Below, piece by piece: positions 37,561 through 46,476 of a DNA stretch of 64,000 bases. The translations under genes and the position numbers were made by a program. How positions within the stretch are numbered: position 1 is the stretch's first letter; each line of letters starts with the position of its first letter. The DNA lies in contig CAVWXT010000005.1 in assembly GCA_963759115.1 (NCBI GenBank), positions 1,984,001-2,048,000 of the forward strand. The letters are read 5' to 3'. This DNA comes from CAVWXT01 sp963759115. Its GTDB lineage: Bacteria > Planctomycetota > Planctomycetia > Pirellulales > Thermoguttaceae. The notes beneath the pieces were generated by a model, which worked only from the letters and a program-made list of their open reading frames with translations, was not told the DNA's origin and made no database searches.

Positions 37561-39777
37561 TTATCGCCGCGGCTTGAAGACGCAAACGCCCAACGGCGGG
37601 TAGGTGATGCGGATCGAGGATGGCCGGCCATGCGCCTGATGCGGCTCGGCCATCACGCCCGGACCGTTGCCCAGGTTGCTGCCGGCGTAGAACGACGAGT
37701 CGCTGTTGAAGACCTCTTCATACCAGCACTGCTCCGGCACGCCAAGGCGGTAGCCCACGCGCGGCACGGGCGTAAAGTTGCAGGCGACCACCAGATAGTC
37801 GCGCGGGTCCTTCGCGCGGCGAATGTAGCTCAACGTGCTGTCGTCGTGGTTGTGGCAATCGATCCACTCGAAACCGTGGTAATCGAAATCCACCTGGTGC
37901 AGTGCGGGCTCGCCGCGGTAGAGGCGGTTCAGATCGGCGACGCACTTCGCCAGGCCCTTGTGCGAGTCCCACTGCATGAGGTCCCATTGCAGGCTGGTGT
38001 CGAAGTTCCACTCGTTCCACTGGCCGAAGTCGCTGCCCATGAACAACAGCTTCTTGCCGGGGTGCGTCCATAGATAGCTGTACAGCAGCCGCAAGTTGGC
38101 GAACTTCTGCCACAGGTCGCCGGGCATCTGGTCGAGCATCGAGCCCTTGCAGTGAACCACTTCGTCGTGCGACATGGGCAGCACGAAGTTCTCGTGAAAG
38201 GCGTATATCAAGCTGAAGGTCAGCTCGTCGTGGTGGTATCGGCGGTGGATCGGATCGTGCCGCATGTAGGTGCGGGTGTCGTTCATCCAGCCCATGTTCC
38301 ACTTCAGGCTGAACCCCAAGCCGCCGAGGTAGGTGGGCCGCGACACGCCCGGCCAGGCCGTCGACTCTTCGGCGATGGTCAACACGCCGGGGTGCTGGAA
38401 GTGGACCTGCTCGTTCAATTCCTTGAGGAAGCCGATCGCATCGATGTTCTCCCGCCCGCCGTATTGGTTGGGCAGCCAGTCGCCGTCTTGACGGCTGTAG
38501 TCGAGATACAGCATCGAGGCCACGGCGTCCACGCGAATGCCGTCGACGTGGTACTTGTCCATCCAGAACAGGGCGTTGGAGGTGAGATAGTTGCGCACCT
38601 CGTGCCGGCCGTAGTTGAAAATCTGCGTGCCCCAGTCGCGGTGTTCGCCGCGGCGCGGATCGGCGTGCTCGTAGAGCGCGGTGCCGTCGAACTGCCGCAG
38701 GCCGTGACCATCGCGGGGGAAATGGGCCGGCACCCAGTCCAAAATCACGCCGACGCCGCCCTGGTGCAGAACGTCGACGAAGTAGGCGAAATCCTGGGGC
38801 GAGCCGTAACGGCTGGTGGCCGCGTAGTAGCCCACCGTCTGATATCCCCAACTGGCCGACAGGGGATGTTCGCTCACCGGCAGCAATTCGACGTGCGTGT
38901 AGCCCATCTCCTTGCAGTAGTCGCTCAACTGATGGGCCAGTTCCCGGTAGCTGAGCCATCGCGAGGGATCGTCGCCCGGCCGCTTCCAACTTCCCAAATG
39001 GACCTCGTAGAACGAAAGGGGCTGCTCCAGCCAGTTCGTCTTTTCCCGGCGGCCTATCCACTCCGAATCGTGCCAGCCATAGCGGTTCAGGTCGGACACT
39101 TTCGAGGCGGTCCGCGGCGGCACCTCGGCGGCAAACCCGAACGGGTCGGACTTCTCGAAGACCCAGTTGTGACGGCGAATCTGGTACTTGTAGAGCGTTC
39201 CCTCGCCCAACCCCGGCACGAACAGTTCCCAGAAGCCGCTCGGAATGTGCTTGCGCATGGGGTGCCGGCGGCCGTCCCAATTGTTGAAGTCGCCGATCAG
39301 CGACACGCCCGTGGCATTGGGCGCCCAGACGGCGAAGTTCACACCCTCGATGCCGTCGATCTTCCGCAACTGGGCCCCCAGCCGGTTGTAACACTGCCAG
39401 TGCCGGCCTTCGTTCAGCAGGTAGCGGTCGTAGTCGGTCAGTAGGGGCGGAAACGAATAGGGATCGTGCATGGTCATGGTCTTCTTGCCCCCGTCATCGG
39501 CCACCCGAAGCAGGTAGCGCGGCGACCCGTCACCGTTGGGCAGCGGGCAGATCGCTTCGAACAGGCCGGCCGGATGAATTCGCCGCATGGGCAACGACCG
39601 GTCGTTATGGGCCGGATCGACTACCCACGCTTGCGTCGAGGTCGGCAGGAAGGCCCGCACCGCCAACGCCCGACGCCCGGACTCGTCTATCTCGTGCGGA
39701 CCGAGCAGTTCGAATGGGTTCTCATGCCTTCCTTCAATCAATTGACTGATCGTCTCCAGAGACACCGTCGTTCGCAC
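37561..39777 (-). CDS. glgB: 1,4-alpha-glucan branching enzyme
   Basis: A 738-residue GH13 enzyme that introduces alpha-1,6 branches in glycogen. The N-terminal carbohydrate-binding domains include NFAVWAPNATGVSLIGDFNN; the barrel has WVPAHFPRDGHGLRQFDG, DGIRVDAVASMLYLDYSR (nucleophile Asp), LTIAEESTAWPGVSRP (acid Glu) and LPMSHDEVVHCKGSM (transition-state Asp). I start at GTG 39777, five bases after AAGGAGG; an ATG at 39807 is further out with no site. The length matches long-form GlgB. It is encoded alone, with no other glycogen genes nearby. Confidence 0.95.
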   Translation of the reverse strand: MRTTVSLETISQLIEGRHENPFELLGPHEIDESGRRALAVRAFLPTSTQAWVVDPAHNDRSLPMRRIHPAGLFEAICPLPNGDGSPRYLLRVADDGGKKTMTMHDPYSFPPLLTDYDRYLLNEGRHWQCYNRLGAQLRKIDGIEGVNFAVWAPNATGVSLIGDFNNWDGRRHPMRKHIPSGFWELFVPGLGEGTLYKYQIRRHNWVFEKSDPFGFAAEVPPRTASKVSDLNRYGWHDSEWIGRREKTNWLEQPLSFYEVHLGSWKRPGDDPSRWLSYRELAHQLSDYCKEMGYTHVELLPVSEHPLSASWGYQTVGYYAATSRYGSPQDFAYFVDVLHQGGVGVILDWVPAHFPRDGHGLRQFDGTALYEHADPRRGEHRDWGTQIFNYGRHEVRNYLTSNALFWMDKYHVDGIRVDAVASMLYLDYSRQDGDWLPNQYGGRENIDAIGFLKELNEQVHFQHPGVLTIAEESTAWPGVSRPTYLGGLGFSLKWNMGWMNDTRTYMRHDPIHRRYHHDELTFSLIYAFHENFVLPMSHDEVVHCKGSMLDQMPGDLWQKFANLRLLYSYLWTHPGKKLLFMGSDFGQWNEWNFDTSLQWDLMQWDSHKGLAKCVADLNRLYRGEPALHQVDFDYHGFEWIDCHNHDDSTLSYIRRAKDPRDYLVVACNFTPVPRVGYRLGVPEQCWYEEVFNSDSSFYAGSNLGNGPGVMAEPHQAHGRPSSIRITYPPLGVCVFKPRR

Positions 39778-39824
39778 GCGCACCTCCTTGCAGGATTCAG
39801 GGGGCAAGAGTCAGGCAATGGGAA

Positions 39825-40439
39825 TCAGAAACGCAAGGCCGCGCTTGGCCAGGCTCTGATCCCTGTTCCCGGTTTGACCCCTGGAAGCTTTTGCCAACAC
39901 CACGACGCCATTTCCATCCAAAACCCGCACACGACGGCCAGGAGCGGGACATGATATTTTATCCAATTGCTCCCGGCGATGCGATCCACCCAACTTCCTG
40001 GCTTCTTGACGTGGTCCCAATGGGGTCCGTCCGGCAGGCCATGTCCGCCGTCGAACCGACGCTGACCACACTGGACTCGATGGAATTGCAGTACGTGTTC
40101 CATCCGCTGCCAGAGGTCAGAATCCCGTACCGGCACCATTTGTCCGAAGTACTCCCATCTCCAGCCGTTATCGCGCCACTCCGGCAGGCCATAGAGGATG
40201 CCCTGCTCGACGTAGCGGGTGCAGCCGATTAGCGTAACCCGCGACGGCCGATCCAGCGATTCCAGGGCGCGGACGACCGTCAGCAGATCAAGCCGCTCCC
40301 CCCACACGTATGGCTCAACGTCGGCCACCTCAAGGCCAGCCGAGCCATCCACCGGTCGCAACACGAACCGCCAACGCCCCAGCCCTTCGGCTCCGCTCGC
40401 CTCCGACTTCAACAGGTAATGCGGGGTTGGATCATTCAT
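39825..40439 (-). CDS. RNase H-like protein
   Basis: A 204-residue protein. GRWRFVLRPVDGSAGLEVAD, then ERLDLLTVVRALESLDRPSR, YVEQGILYGLPEWRDNGWRW and VPVRDSDLWQRMEHVLQFHR follow the strand-helix order of RNase HI. Asp/Glu residues fall at the expected helix (ALESL) and final acidic position (VRDSDLWQ), but the first catalytic Asp is not obvious. The C-terminal 70 residues are Trp/Gly-rich and unmatched. I infer a divergent RNase HI homologue that may no longer cleave. The start ATG at 40439 begins MNDPTPHYLL. Confidence 0.6.
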   Translation of the reverse strand: MNDPTPHYLLKSEASGAEGLGRWRFVLRPVDGSAGLEVADVEPYVWGERLDLLTVVRALESLDRPSRVTLIGCTRYVEQGILYGLPEWRDNGWRWEYFGQMVPVRDSDLWQRMEHVLQFHRVQCGQRRFDGGHGLPDGPHWDHVKKPGSWVDRIAGSNWIKYHVPLLAVVCGFWMEMASWCWQKLPGVKPGTGIRAWPSAALRF

Positions 40440-40724
40440 CGAGCTTTGGGTGCCAACACTATGGGGAACTTGGATAAGCCTGCGCAATCAACAAAGATGG
40501 TATGTCAGTCTGCGTCAAGATCTGTCGTTCGTAATCCCTTCTTCAGTGGTTTTCTCGAAAGGGGTGCCGCCTGGAGCCGGAACTGCAAACTCGCCAGTTG
40601 TCAAGAATTAGCTTAACGTCCTTGTTTTGCTTATCGGAAGCAACATCGCAACTTCTCTAGTTTATCGCATCGAATCGTTTTCTGAGCATTCGGCAATTCC
40701 GCTCGTGTCGCTACGCCCGTCAGG
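40440..40724. other. Intergenic stretch, no gene seen
   Basis: An AT-richer 285-base gap before the third IS1202-family copy; no frame, RNA or repeat is recognisable. Confidence 0.5.
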
Positions 40725-40741
40725 ATTTCACACGCCGGGGA

Positions 40742-42251
40742 TGTTGTCAACCAATAGAAATGTCCCCTGTTTTGCGCCAATAGAAATGTCCCGTTACTGT
40801 TATGGTTTTCGTCTACCCTAAAGTGGCGTGCTCCGCGAGGCGAGCGCAGCGAGCCGAAGCGGAGCACGCCACTTTTTCCGCCGGCGGCGGGAGGGGGGCG
40901 GAAGGCTCTGGTCGGGCCGCAGCCACTCGCCGGCCGCGCCAGGGATGGTTCGCGGCAGGCTTGTGCCCCTGACTCGAACCCGTCGGGCCGGTACGCTTGG
41001 CCGGCTTTGGCAGCGGTGGGGCCAAGATCGGCGACCAACACACTTCGCGCTGGCCAGCGAACACCCGCAGCACGCCGTCCAGCGGTTCGCAGACCGTCAC
41101 GCGCTGACCGCTCCGAATGAACTCGGCCGTCTCACGCGGCAATTGCAAGATGCGATTCCGCCAACGCAATGTCCAGTCCTTGGCCACCACCCGCGATTCT
41201 TGAATCGACACGATGCGCGCCAGGTCCGTGCCGGCCGATAGCGGGCGATGCCAGTCCTCCGCCGCCGCCGCCGCCACCGCGAAGCGCGCGTTGAATCCCA
41301 CCAGAAACGTCTCCTCCAGGAATCGGTTCGCCGACTCCAAGTCGGAGATCTTCGCGCGCCGCAACGCCTTGACCAGCCGATCCTGAAGCGTTCCGTTCAT
41401 ACGCTCCACACGCCCCTTCGCTTGCGGACTCCGCGCCAGAATCAGCTCCACGTCCAGTTCGCGCATGGCTCGCCCAAACTGCGTTTCTGGCGGGCAATTG
41501 TCGAGCAATTCCGCATCCGTCGGCTCACCCTCCGGCCGATAAATACTGTGCTGATCCACGTACAGACCGCGCGGCAAGCCGTGCCGCCGGGCGTAACGCT
41601 GAAACAAGTCCGACGACGATGCCCATGATTCTTTCTCGTAGAACCGCGCCGTCACCCTGCCTGTGGCATCGTCGATCATGACCATCAGCACCGCCCAGCC
41701 ACGCCGCCCCTCGAACCAGTCGTGAAACGAACCGTCCATCTGCACCAACTCGCCAAGGTGCTCGCGCCGCGTTCGACGACGACGATGCAGTCGCCGCTTG
41801 CGCCGGCGATCCAACAAGCCCGCCTGCAACAGCCACCGCCGCAGCGTGGTCACCGAGACCTTCACGCCGTCTTCCTTCTCCAGGCATTCCGCCGCCAACG
41901 TCGCCCCGTAATCGGCGTACCGCTCGCGATACAACGCCAGCGACCGCTGTTTGGTCTTCTCCGGCGAATGCCGATTGGGGGCTCGGCCACGCAGCCGATG
42001 TACCAGGCCGGCATCGCCTTCGCTCTGATACCGAGACCACGCCCGCTTCGTTTGGCGATAACTCAGCCTCAGCAGTTCGCTCGCCTCGACCAGGGTCATC
42101 CCCCCCGTTTTCACCCGACTGAACGCCTCCAGCCGCTTTCGTTCTTTCCGACTCATCGAAATCGTCCCCATTCTCTCGTTTCCTTTCGGAAACGATCTTA
42201 GGGGACATTTCTATTGGTCGCTAATGGGGACAATTCTAATGGCGCACGACA
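40742..42251 (-). mobile_element. IS1202-family insertion sequence, copy 3
   Basis: 1510 bp in the same orientation as copy 1, flanked by a 17-bp direct repeat ATTTCACACGCCGGGGA at 40725-40741 and 42252-42268. It inserted just upstream of rarD. Confidence 0.88.
40813..42171 (-). CDS. IS1202-family DDE transposase (copy 3)
   Basis: 452 residues, with ASSSDLF (as copy 2) and DVELILARS (as copy 1), so it carries neither of the private changes and may be closest to the parental sequence. HTH and DDE triad are intact. Confidence 0.9.
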   Translation of the reverse strand: MGTISMSRKERKRLEAFSRVKTGGMTLVEASELLRLSYRQTKRAWSRYQSEGDAGLVHRLRGRAPNRHSPEKTKQRSLALYRERYADYGATLAAECLEKEDGVKVSVTTLRRWLLQAGLLDRRRKRRLHRRRRTRREHLGELVQMDGSFHDWFEGRRGWAVLMVMIDDATGRVTARFYEKESWASSSDLFQRYARRHGLPRGLYVDQHSIYRPEGEPTDAELLDNCPPETQFGRAMRELDVELILARSPQAKGRVERMNGTLQDRLVKALRRAKISDLESANRFLEETFLVGFNARFAVAAAAAEDWHRPLSAGTDLARIVSIQESRVVAKDWTLRWRNRILQLPRETAEFIRSGQRVTVCEPLDGVLRVFAGQREVCWSPILAPPLPKPAKRTGPTGSSQGHKPAANHPWRGRRVAAARPEPSAPLPPPAEKVACSASARCARLAEHATLG

Positions 42252-42373
42252 ATTTCACACGCCGGGGACCTTGACGCGTGCGTGACGTACGAGGGAGAAT
42301 GGCCTGTTTTGGCAGGACCGAAGGCGTGGCAGACTATTTCGCCGTGAAAGCCGAGGCAACCGTGGTGGCTCCT

Positions 42374-43279
42374 ATGGCCTCTCATCGCGGCGTTCTTTAC
42401 GGCATCTCCGCCTATGGCCTCTGGGGGCTCATCCCACTCTATTTCAAGGCAGTTGCCGACGTCTCACCGCCCGAGGTGTTGGCCCATCGGGCCTTGTGGT
42501 CGTTCGTCCTGCTGGCTGTCCTGGTCCGGCTGCTGGGACGATGGGGTGAACTGTGGCGGGAACTGCACGACCCCAAGCTGATGGGCATCTTGGCGCTGAA
42601 TTCCGTACTGATCGGGGGCAACTGGCTGACGTTCATCTATGCCGTTGGGACGGGCCAGACGGTTCAGGCCAGCCTGGGCTACTTCATCAATCCGCTGGTG
42701 AACGTGCTCTTGGGCGTCGCGTTTCTGCACGAACGCTTGCGGCCCTATCAGATGCTGAGCATCGCTTTGGCGGCCGTAGGGGTGGTGGTGTTGACATGGT
42801 GGGTTGGACACGTGCCCTGGATCGCCCTGATACTGGTGACAACCTTTGCCTTCTACGCCCTGATGCGGAAGATGACGCCGGTGGACGGGCTCGCCAGTGT
42901 CACCGTGGAAACACTCCTTATGACGCCGCTGGCCCTGGGCTATCTTGGCTACCTGGCCGCAACCGACCGAATGACGGGCAGCGGCGCGCCGACCGTCGGC
43001 CTGCTGATGCTCAGCGGTTTGGTTACCACCGTGCCGCTATTGTTCTTCGCCGCGGCGGCCAGAAGGTTGCCGCTTTCCACCCTGGGAATCCTTCAGTACC
43101 TCACCCCCACGCTGCAATTTCTCGTGGCCGTGGTGGTATTCGGGGAGCCGTTTTCGCGGGCCCAACTGGCGAGCTTCTGCTGCATCTGGGCGGCGCTGGG
43201 CATCTACACGGCCGACTCGTTTCGCGCGGCCCGGCAGGCACGGATCGACACGGACGGACTTGCCGTCGAGCCCCCGTAG
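42374..43279 (+). CDS. rarD: EamA-family permease RarD
   Basis: A 301-residue, ten-helix inner-membrane protein. GVLYGISAYGLWGLIPLYFK and VSPPEVLAHRALWSF are the RarD signature, followed by LIGGNWLTFIYAVGTGQTVQ, ASLGYFINPLVNVLLG and TLGILQYLTPTLQF. RarD proteins are linked to chloramphenicol sensitivity in E. coli, but their substrate is unsettled. I start at ATG 42374; an upstream in-frame extension reads into the IS target site and looks non-coding. Confidence 0.88.
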   Translation: MASHRGVLYGISAYGLWGLIPLYFKAVADVSPPEVLAHRALWSFVLLAVLVRLLGRWGELWRELHDPKLMGILALNSVLIGGNWLTFIYAVGTGQTVQASLGYFINPLVNVLLGVAFLHERLRPYQMLSIALAAVGVVVLTWWVGHVPWIALILVTTFAFYALMRKMTPVDGLASVTVETLLMTPLALGYLGYLAATDRMTGSGAPTVGLLMLSGLVTTVPLLFFAAAARRLPLSTLGILQYLTPTLQFLVAVVVFGEPFSRAQLASFCCIWAALGIYTADSFRAARQARIDTDGLAVEPP

Positions 43280-43289
43280 GCCCATTTTT

Positions 43290-43385
43290 CACCCACAGAT
43301 TTTGCCGAAGACCCATTTTTCCCCAGCCTTCCGCGATCTCCTGGATTTCCTTCAGCTTTCGCTCCCGAGCTTCCTTGCTCGCCAT
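43290..43385 (-). pseudogene. N-terminal remnant of an unidentified gene (possibly transposase)
   Basis: A strong AAGGAGG site precedes ATG at 43385, which opens MASKEARERKLKEIQEIAEG and WGK and then loses coding character towards rarD. The opening resembles the basic N-terminal helix of ISKra4-like transposases common in planctomycetes, but this is a weak match. Confidence 0.3.
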
Positions 43386-43510
43386 CTCCCGATCCTCCTT
43401 GAACTTGTGACGATATGACGATTCAGAATCCGGATCGGTAGCTTAAAACATCCTCGCCAGCACTGCAAACCCGTTCCTGCGCCCGTTTCGGCCATCGGGC
43501 CGTTGCCCGA

Positions 43511-43539
43511 TTGACGTCCGTGGGCGGGACGGCTATGCT
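43511..43539 (+). promoter_or_regulatory. Sigma-70-type promoter upstream of tRNA-Pro
   Basis: TTGACG (43511-43516) and TATGCT (43534-43539) are separated by 17 bases, close to consensus, and point towards the tRNA gene 180 bases downstream. Confidence 0.55.
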
Positions 43540-43610
43540 ATACTGTGAACGGGCAAGAAACGAACCATTCTTGCCGAAAGAACGGCTCATATCAGCCCGT
43601 TCACAGTATA
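43539..43610. repeat. Nested inverted repeat downstream of the promoter
   Basis: TATACTGTGAACGGGC (43539-43554) and its perfect complement GCCCGTTCACAGTATA (43595-43610) enclose a second hairpin GGCAAGAA/TTCTTGCC (43552-43559, 43568-43575). The outer arm overlaps the -10 box, so it could be an operator or a leader structure. Confidence 0.65.
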
Positions 43611-43720
43611 AATGAGTTGGCCGGGTGGTGCGGCGGAGCCGCGAACGTGCGGCTGAGAGAAAAGCTGGCGGCCAGAGAACGGATGTAAGTGGCTGCCAGG
43701 TAAGGAAATTGCATAAGGCA

Positions 43721-43795
43721 CGGGGCGTGGCGCAGTCTGGCTAGCGCGTCTGAATGGGGTTCAGAAGGTCGCAAGTTCAAATCTTGTCGCCCCGA
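43721..43795 (+). tRNA. tRNA-Pro (anticodon GGG)
   Basis: The acceptor stem CGGGGCG pairs with CGCCCCG, followed by discriminator A; CCA is not encoded. The D arm is GCGCAGTCTGGCTAGCGC. The anticodon stem TCTGA/TCAGA closes a seven-base loop ATGGGGT with GGG at 34-36, and the T arm is GCAAGTTCAAATCTTGT. The shape and C1-G72 pair are typical of bacterial tRNA-Pro. A hairpin at 43803-43838 follows. Confidence 0.88.
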
Positions 43796-43802
43796 CATCG
43801 GA

Positions 43803-43838
43803 AAGCCTTACGCAGCAATGAGTTGCGTAAGGCTTTCT
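43803..43838 (+). terminator. Hairpin terminator after tRNA-Pro
   Basis: AAAGCCTTACGCA pairs with TGCGTAAGGCTTT around an eleven-base loop and is followed by CTGT. An IS66 end begins immediately after it. Confidence 0.65.
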
Positions 43839-44559
43839 GTAAAGCTTCGTCCAACCCGTCCGCGTAGGGGATTGGCCGGGTGCCAAGGTGCTTCGACGAG
43901 GGGATGGCCTTGGGCAATGTTATGAACTGTCGGGGGCGGCCGGGATCGCGGTTGGCATCGTCAATGTAGCGCGCCGTTCGGAAGAGAGATTCCAGGGCAG
44001 AAAGGGGTGGATGTCGTCGGGCGCCTTCCCGCCAGCCGCTGCACAATTCTCCAAGTACCACGTCAGCCACGGGCGAGGATTGATTTTCCCGTGAGCCAGC
44101 GTGGCCAATAGCGAGAACATGGTCGCTGCCAGCCGGCCACTCCAGAGGGAACCCGAGCCGTAGAAGTTCTTTCGCGCCACGGCCGGACCGCGACCAGCTC
44201 GTTCCGAAGCGTTGTTGTCCAGCGGGATGCGCGGATCATCGACGAACCGAACCAGTCCCGTCCAATGCTCTTGCAGACTTTCCAGAACTTTGCGGCACGG
44301 CTGGCGGAGTTTGGCATCGGAGAGTTCTGTCACGGCTTCAGCACGCATCGTTTCCACCGCACGACGCAAGAGAACATCCTGTTCTTGAAACTTCACCGAA
44401 TCGAACGGATGTTGTAGGCGTTCTCGATTGACGTGATAAACGTGTCGGATGCGGCGCAGCCACTCCAAGGCCCAAGGCGTCAACTCCGTCCAACTCTTGC
44501 CCACTGCGACAAAGTCGCGCCGCACATGCACCCAACAGAACGCCAACAACAGCAACCCT
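43839..44559 (-). mobile_element. IS66-family element, right half, cut by an IS4-family insertion
   Basis: The outer end is GTAAAGCTTCGTCCAACCCG (43839 onward), identical to the outer end of the left half at 62152 and starting GTAA as IS66 ends do. The inner boundary is the 11-bp IS4 target duplication ACAGCAACCCT (44549-44559), matching 63268-63278 beside the left half. Confidence 0.82.
43920..44555 (-). pseudogene. IS66 transposase (TnpC), C-terminal half
   Basis: LLLLAFCWVHVRRDFVAVGK to IPLDNNASERAGRGPAVARK (the DNN-x-x-E-R motif with the catalytic Glu) and KNFYGSGSLWSGRLAATMFS are the C-terminal part of IS66 TnpC. Its first codons join in frame and sense to the left half at 62432-63278 (KRGLL then LLAFCWVHVRRDF), so one TnpC of about 490 residues was split by the IS4-family element. 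Confidence 0.82.
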
Positions 44560-46067
44560 GAATGGCACGTGAACTTCTGTAAGTCGTTTTATGGGAAGAT
44601 GATATGGACACAAAAGGCCTCTCTTGTCAAAAGGGGGTTGTGAAAGACCAAGTCCCTCATGGCAAGGAGGCCAAAGATGTTTCAGTCGTTTCATGCCGCC
44701 GTGGCAAGAGCTCGCCGTCACAACACGTTGTACTTCGCGGCGTTGCTCTGCGAGGATCGGATCGAAGAAGCTTTTGGAACCGCAAGATGGCTTTGGCAAG
44801 GGTGGATTTACACCCCAGCCGTGACGGTCTGGGTTTTCCTTTCGCAATGCCTCAGCGCCGATCATTCGTGCCGCGATGCGGTAGCCCGTTTGATGGCTTG
44901 GCGAGTGGCTTGCGGTTTGAAACCATGTTCCGCCGATACCGGAGCGTATTGTACGGCGCGAAACGATTTGCCGGAAGACGTCCTGCACGAATTGATGCGC
45001 GGCACGGGCAGGCAGGTCGAGGACGAATCGTCAGAGACCTGGCTTTGGCATCGGCGAAGGGTCCGCGTGGTGGACGGCTCGACGATCACTATGCCCGACA
45101 CACCCGCGAACCAGGCGGCCTATCCGCAGCAAAAATCGCAGAAGCCCGGCTGCGGCTTTCCTCTCGCCCGAATCCTGGTGATCTTTTCGCTCTCGGTAGG
45201 AACAGTGTTGGAGGCGACGATTGGCAAGTACAAGGGGAAGCAGACGGGCGAGAACAGCTTGTTCCGCGAGCTTCACGCGACGCTTGCCGAAGGCACGGTT
45301 GTCCTGGCGGACCGCTATTTCAGCGGTTGGTGCGACATTGCGTTGCTCTTGCAGCGCCGCGTCGACATCGTCGTTCGCAAGCATCAACTCCGGCGAACAG
45401 ACTTCCGCACGGGCCAGCGATTGGGCAAGGAAGATCATCTCGTGGCGTGGTCTCGGCCCGAACGACCAACATGGATGTCGGCCGAACAATACGCCACACT
45501 GCCCGGAGAGTTGACCTTGCGAGAACTCCGCATCCGTGTCACACAACCCGGCATGCGTACGCGATCGCTGGTGGTGGTGACGACGTTGTTGGACGCGGAG
45601 CAGTATCCGGCCAAGGAGATCGCCTTGTTGTACCGGCGTCGATGGCAGGCGGAGCTTTATCTGAGAAGCATCAAGATCGTCTTGCAAATGGACCATCTGC
45701 GGTGCAAAACTCCCGAGCGCGTCCGCAACGAATTCTACATGCATCTGGTCGGTTACAATCTGATTCGCGGTGTCATGGCGACGGCCGCTCAGCAGGCCGA
45801 CAAGTCGCCGTGGGAAATCAGCTTCAAGGGAACACTTCAAACGCTCAGCCAGTACCTTCCGCTGCTTCTGGCCAACGCCACGACCGACGCCTGGTGCGAG
45901 GCGTTGTTGACGGCCGTGGCTACGCACATCGTCGGCGATCGGCCCGACCGTTTCGAGCCGCGGCGCAGTCAAACGTCGCCCCAAACACTACCTGCGTTTA
46001 CAAAAGCACCGCCGCCTCTACACAAGTCGTGAGGAGCCAACTCGTTAGGAAAGTTCACGTGCCATTC
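44560..46067 (+). mobile_element. IS4-family element A, copy 1
   Basis: About 1508 bp with 17-bp terminal inverted repeats GAATGGCACGTGAACTT (44560-44576, complement at 46051-46067). The two flanks are not direct repeats: the left flank is the IS66 target ACAGCAACCCT, the right flank is GGTGATTCTCT, unrelated. The element therefore sits at a rearrangement breakpoint. Confidence 0.85.
44659..46032 (+). CDS. IS4-family transposase A (copy 1)
   Basis: A 457-residue DDE transposase. VRVVDGSTITMPDTPANQAA carries the first Asp and VVLADRYFSGWCD the second. YRRRWQAELYLRSIK is the Y-(2)-R-(3)-E-(6)-K signature of IS4. Compared with the second copy at the window end, an extra A (CGGCGCAGTCAAACG against CGGCGCGTCAAACG) shifts the last 25 or so residues to SQTSPQTLPAFTKAPPPLHK. 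The catalytic core is unaffected. Copy 1 also has AKEIALLYRR against AEEIALLYRR. Confidence 0.88.
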   Translation: MARRPKMFQSFHAAVARARRHNTLYFAALLCEDRIEEAFGTARWLWQGWIYTPAVTVWVFLSQCLSADHSCRDAVARLMAWRVACGLKPCSADTGAYCTARNDLPEDVLHELMRGTGRQVEDESSETWLWHRRRVRVVDGSTITMPDTPANQAAYPQQKSQKPGCGFPLARILVIFSLSVGTVLEATIGKYKGKQTGENSLFRELHATLAEGTVVLADRYFSGWCDIALLLQRRVDIVVRKHQLRRTDFRTGQRLGKEDHLVAWSRPERPTWMSAEQYATLPGELTLRELRIRVTQPGMRTRSLVVVTTLLDAEQYPAKEIALLYRRRWQAELYLRSIKIVLQMDHLRCKTPERVRNEFYMHLVGYNLIRGVMATAAQQADKSPWEISFKGTLQTLSQYLPLLLANATTDAWCEALLTAVATHIVGDRPDRFEPRRSQTSPQTLPAFTKAPPPLHKS

Positions 46068-46248
46068 GGTGATTCTCTTTTCAAGGCAGTGGATTGCAAT
46101 TAACCGGAAGTTCCTTGCGATTATGCATCAGGACCGTGCAATTTCACTCAATGACCGGTTTCTTTCCGTGGCCATAGTCAGGTCTTTAGCGGTTGTAGGC
46201 GCCCTGATAACTTTTATAGCGCACGTGTTATTAATAATGAATTGGTAG
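46068..46248 (+). pseudogene. C-terminal remnant of a membrane protein, cut at the IS boundary
   Basis: An open frame begins directly at the IS end and runs 59 codons to TAG (46246-46248): VILFSRQWIAINRKFLAIMH, then SVAIVRSLAVVGALITFIAH and VLLIMNW. It has one clear transmembrane helix and no start codon context of its own until an internal ATG, so I read it as the tail of a gene lost in the rearrangement. A 41-residue protein from the internal ATG at about 46123 is also possible. Confidence 0.45.
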
Positions 46249-46476
46249 CATAGTTCAGTTCCGACCCGACAGGTCTCAAAATTATGGTCTGGTGGGATGG
46301 ACGGACGGCACGCTTCACCTGTCTTTCAAGTGAATAGTAGGTCGGATTTATGTCAGGCACAGGATGCCTGACGGGACTTTTGGCCGACGCTAGAGCAGAA
46401 ATCCGTAATCCGTAATCCCAAATGATGGCAATGCGGTTTGTGCCTGTTCGTCCTCGAACCGCCTGGAGAAGTCGTC
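46249..46476. other. Intergenic stretch, no gene seen
   Basis: AT-richer sequence before the oxidoreductase gene; no repeat or promoter stands out. Confidence 0.45.

Noticed and set aside
38152..39444. A 430-residue open frame antisense to glgB
   Set aside because: It lies entirely within glgB, which has all catalytic motifs; the antisense translation has no recognisable domain.
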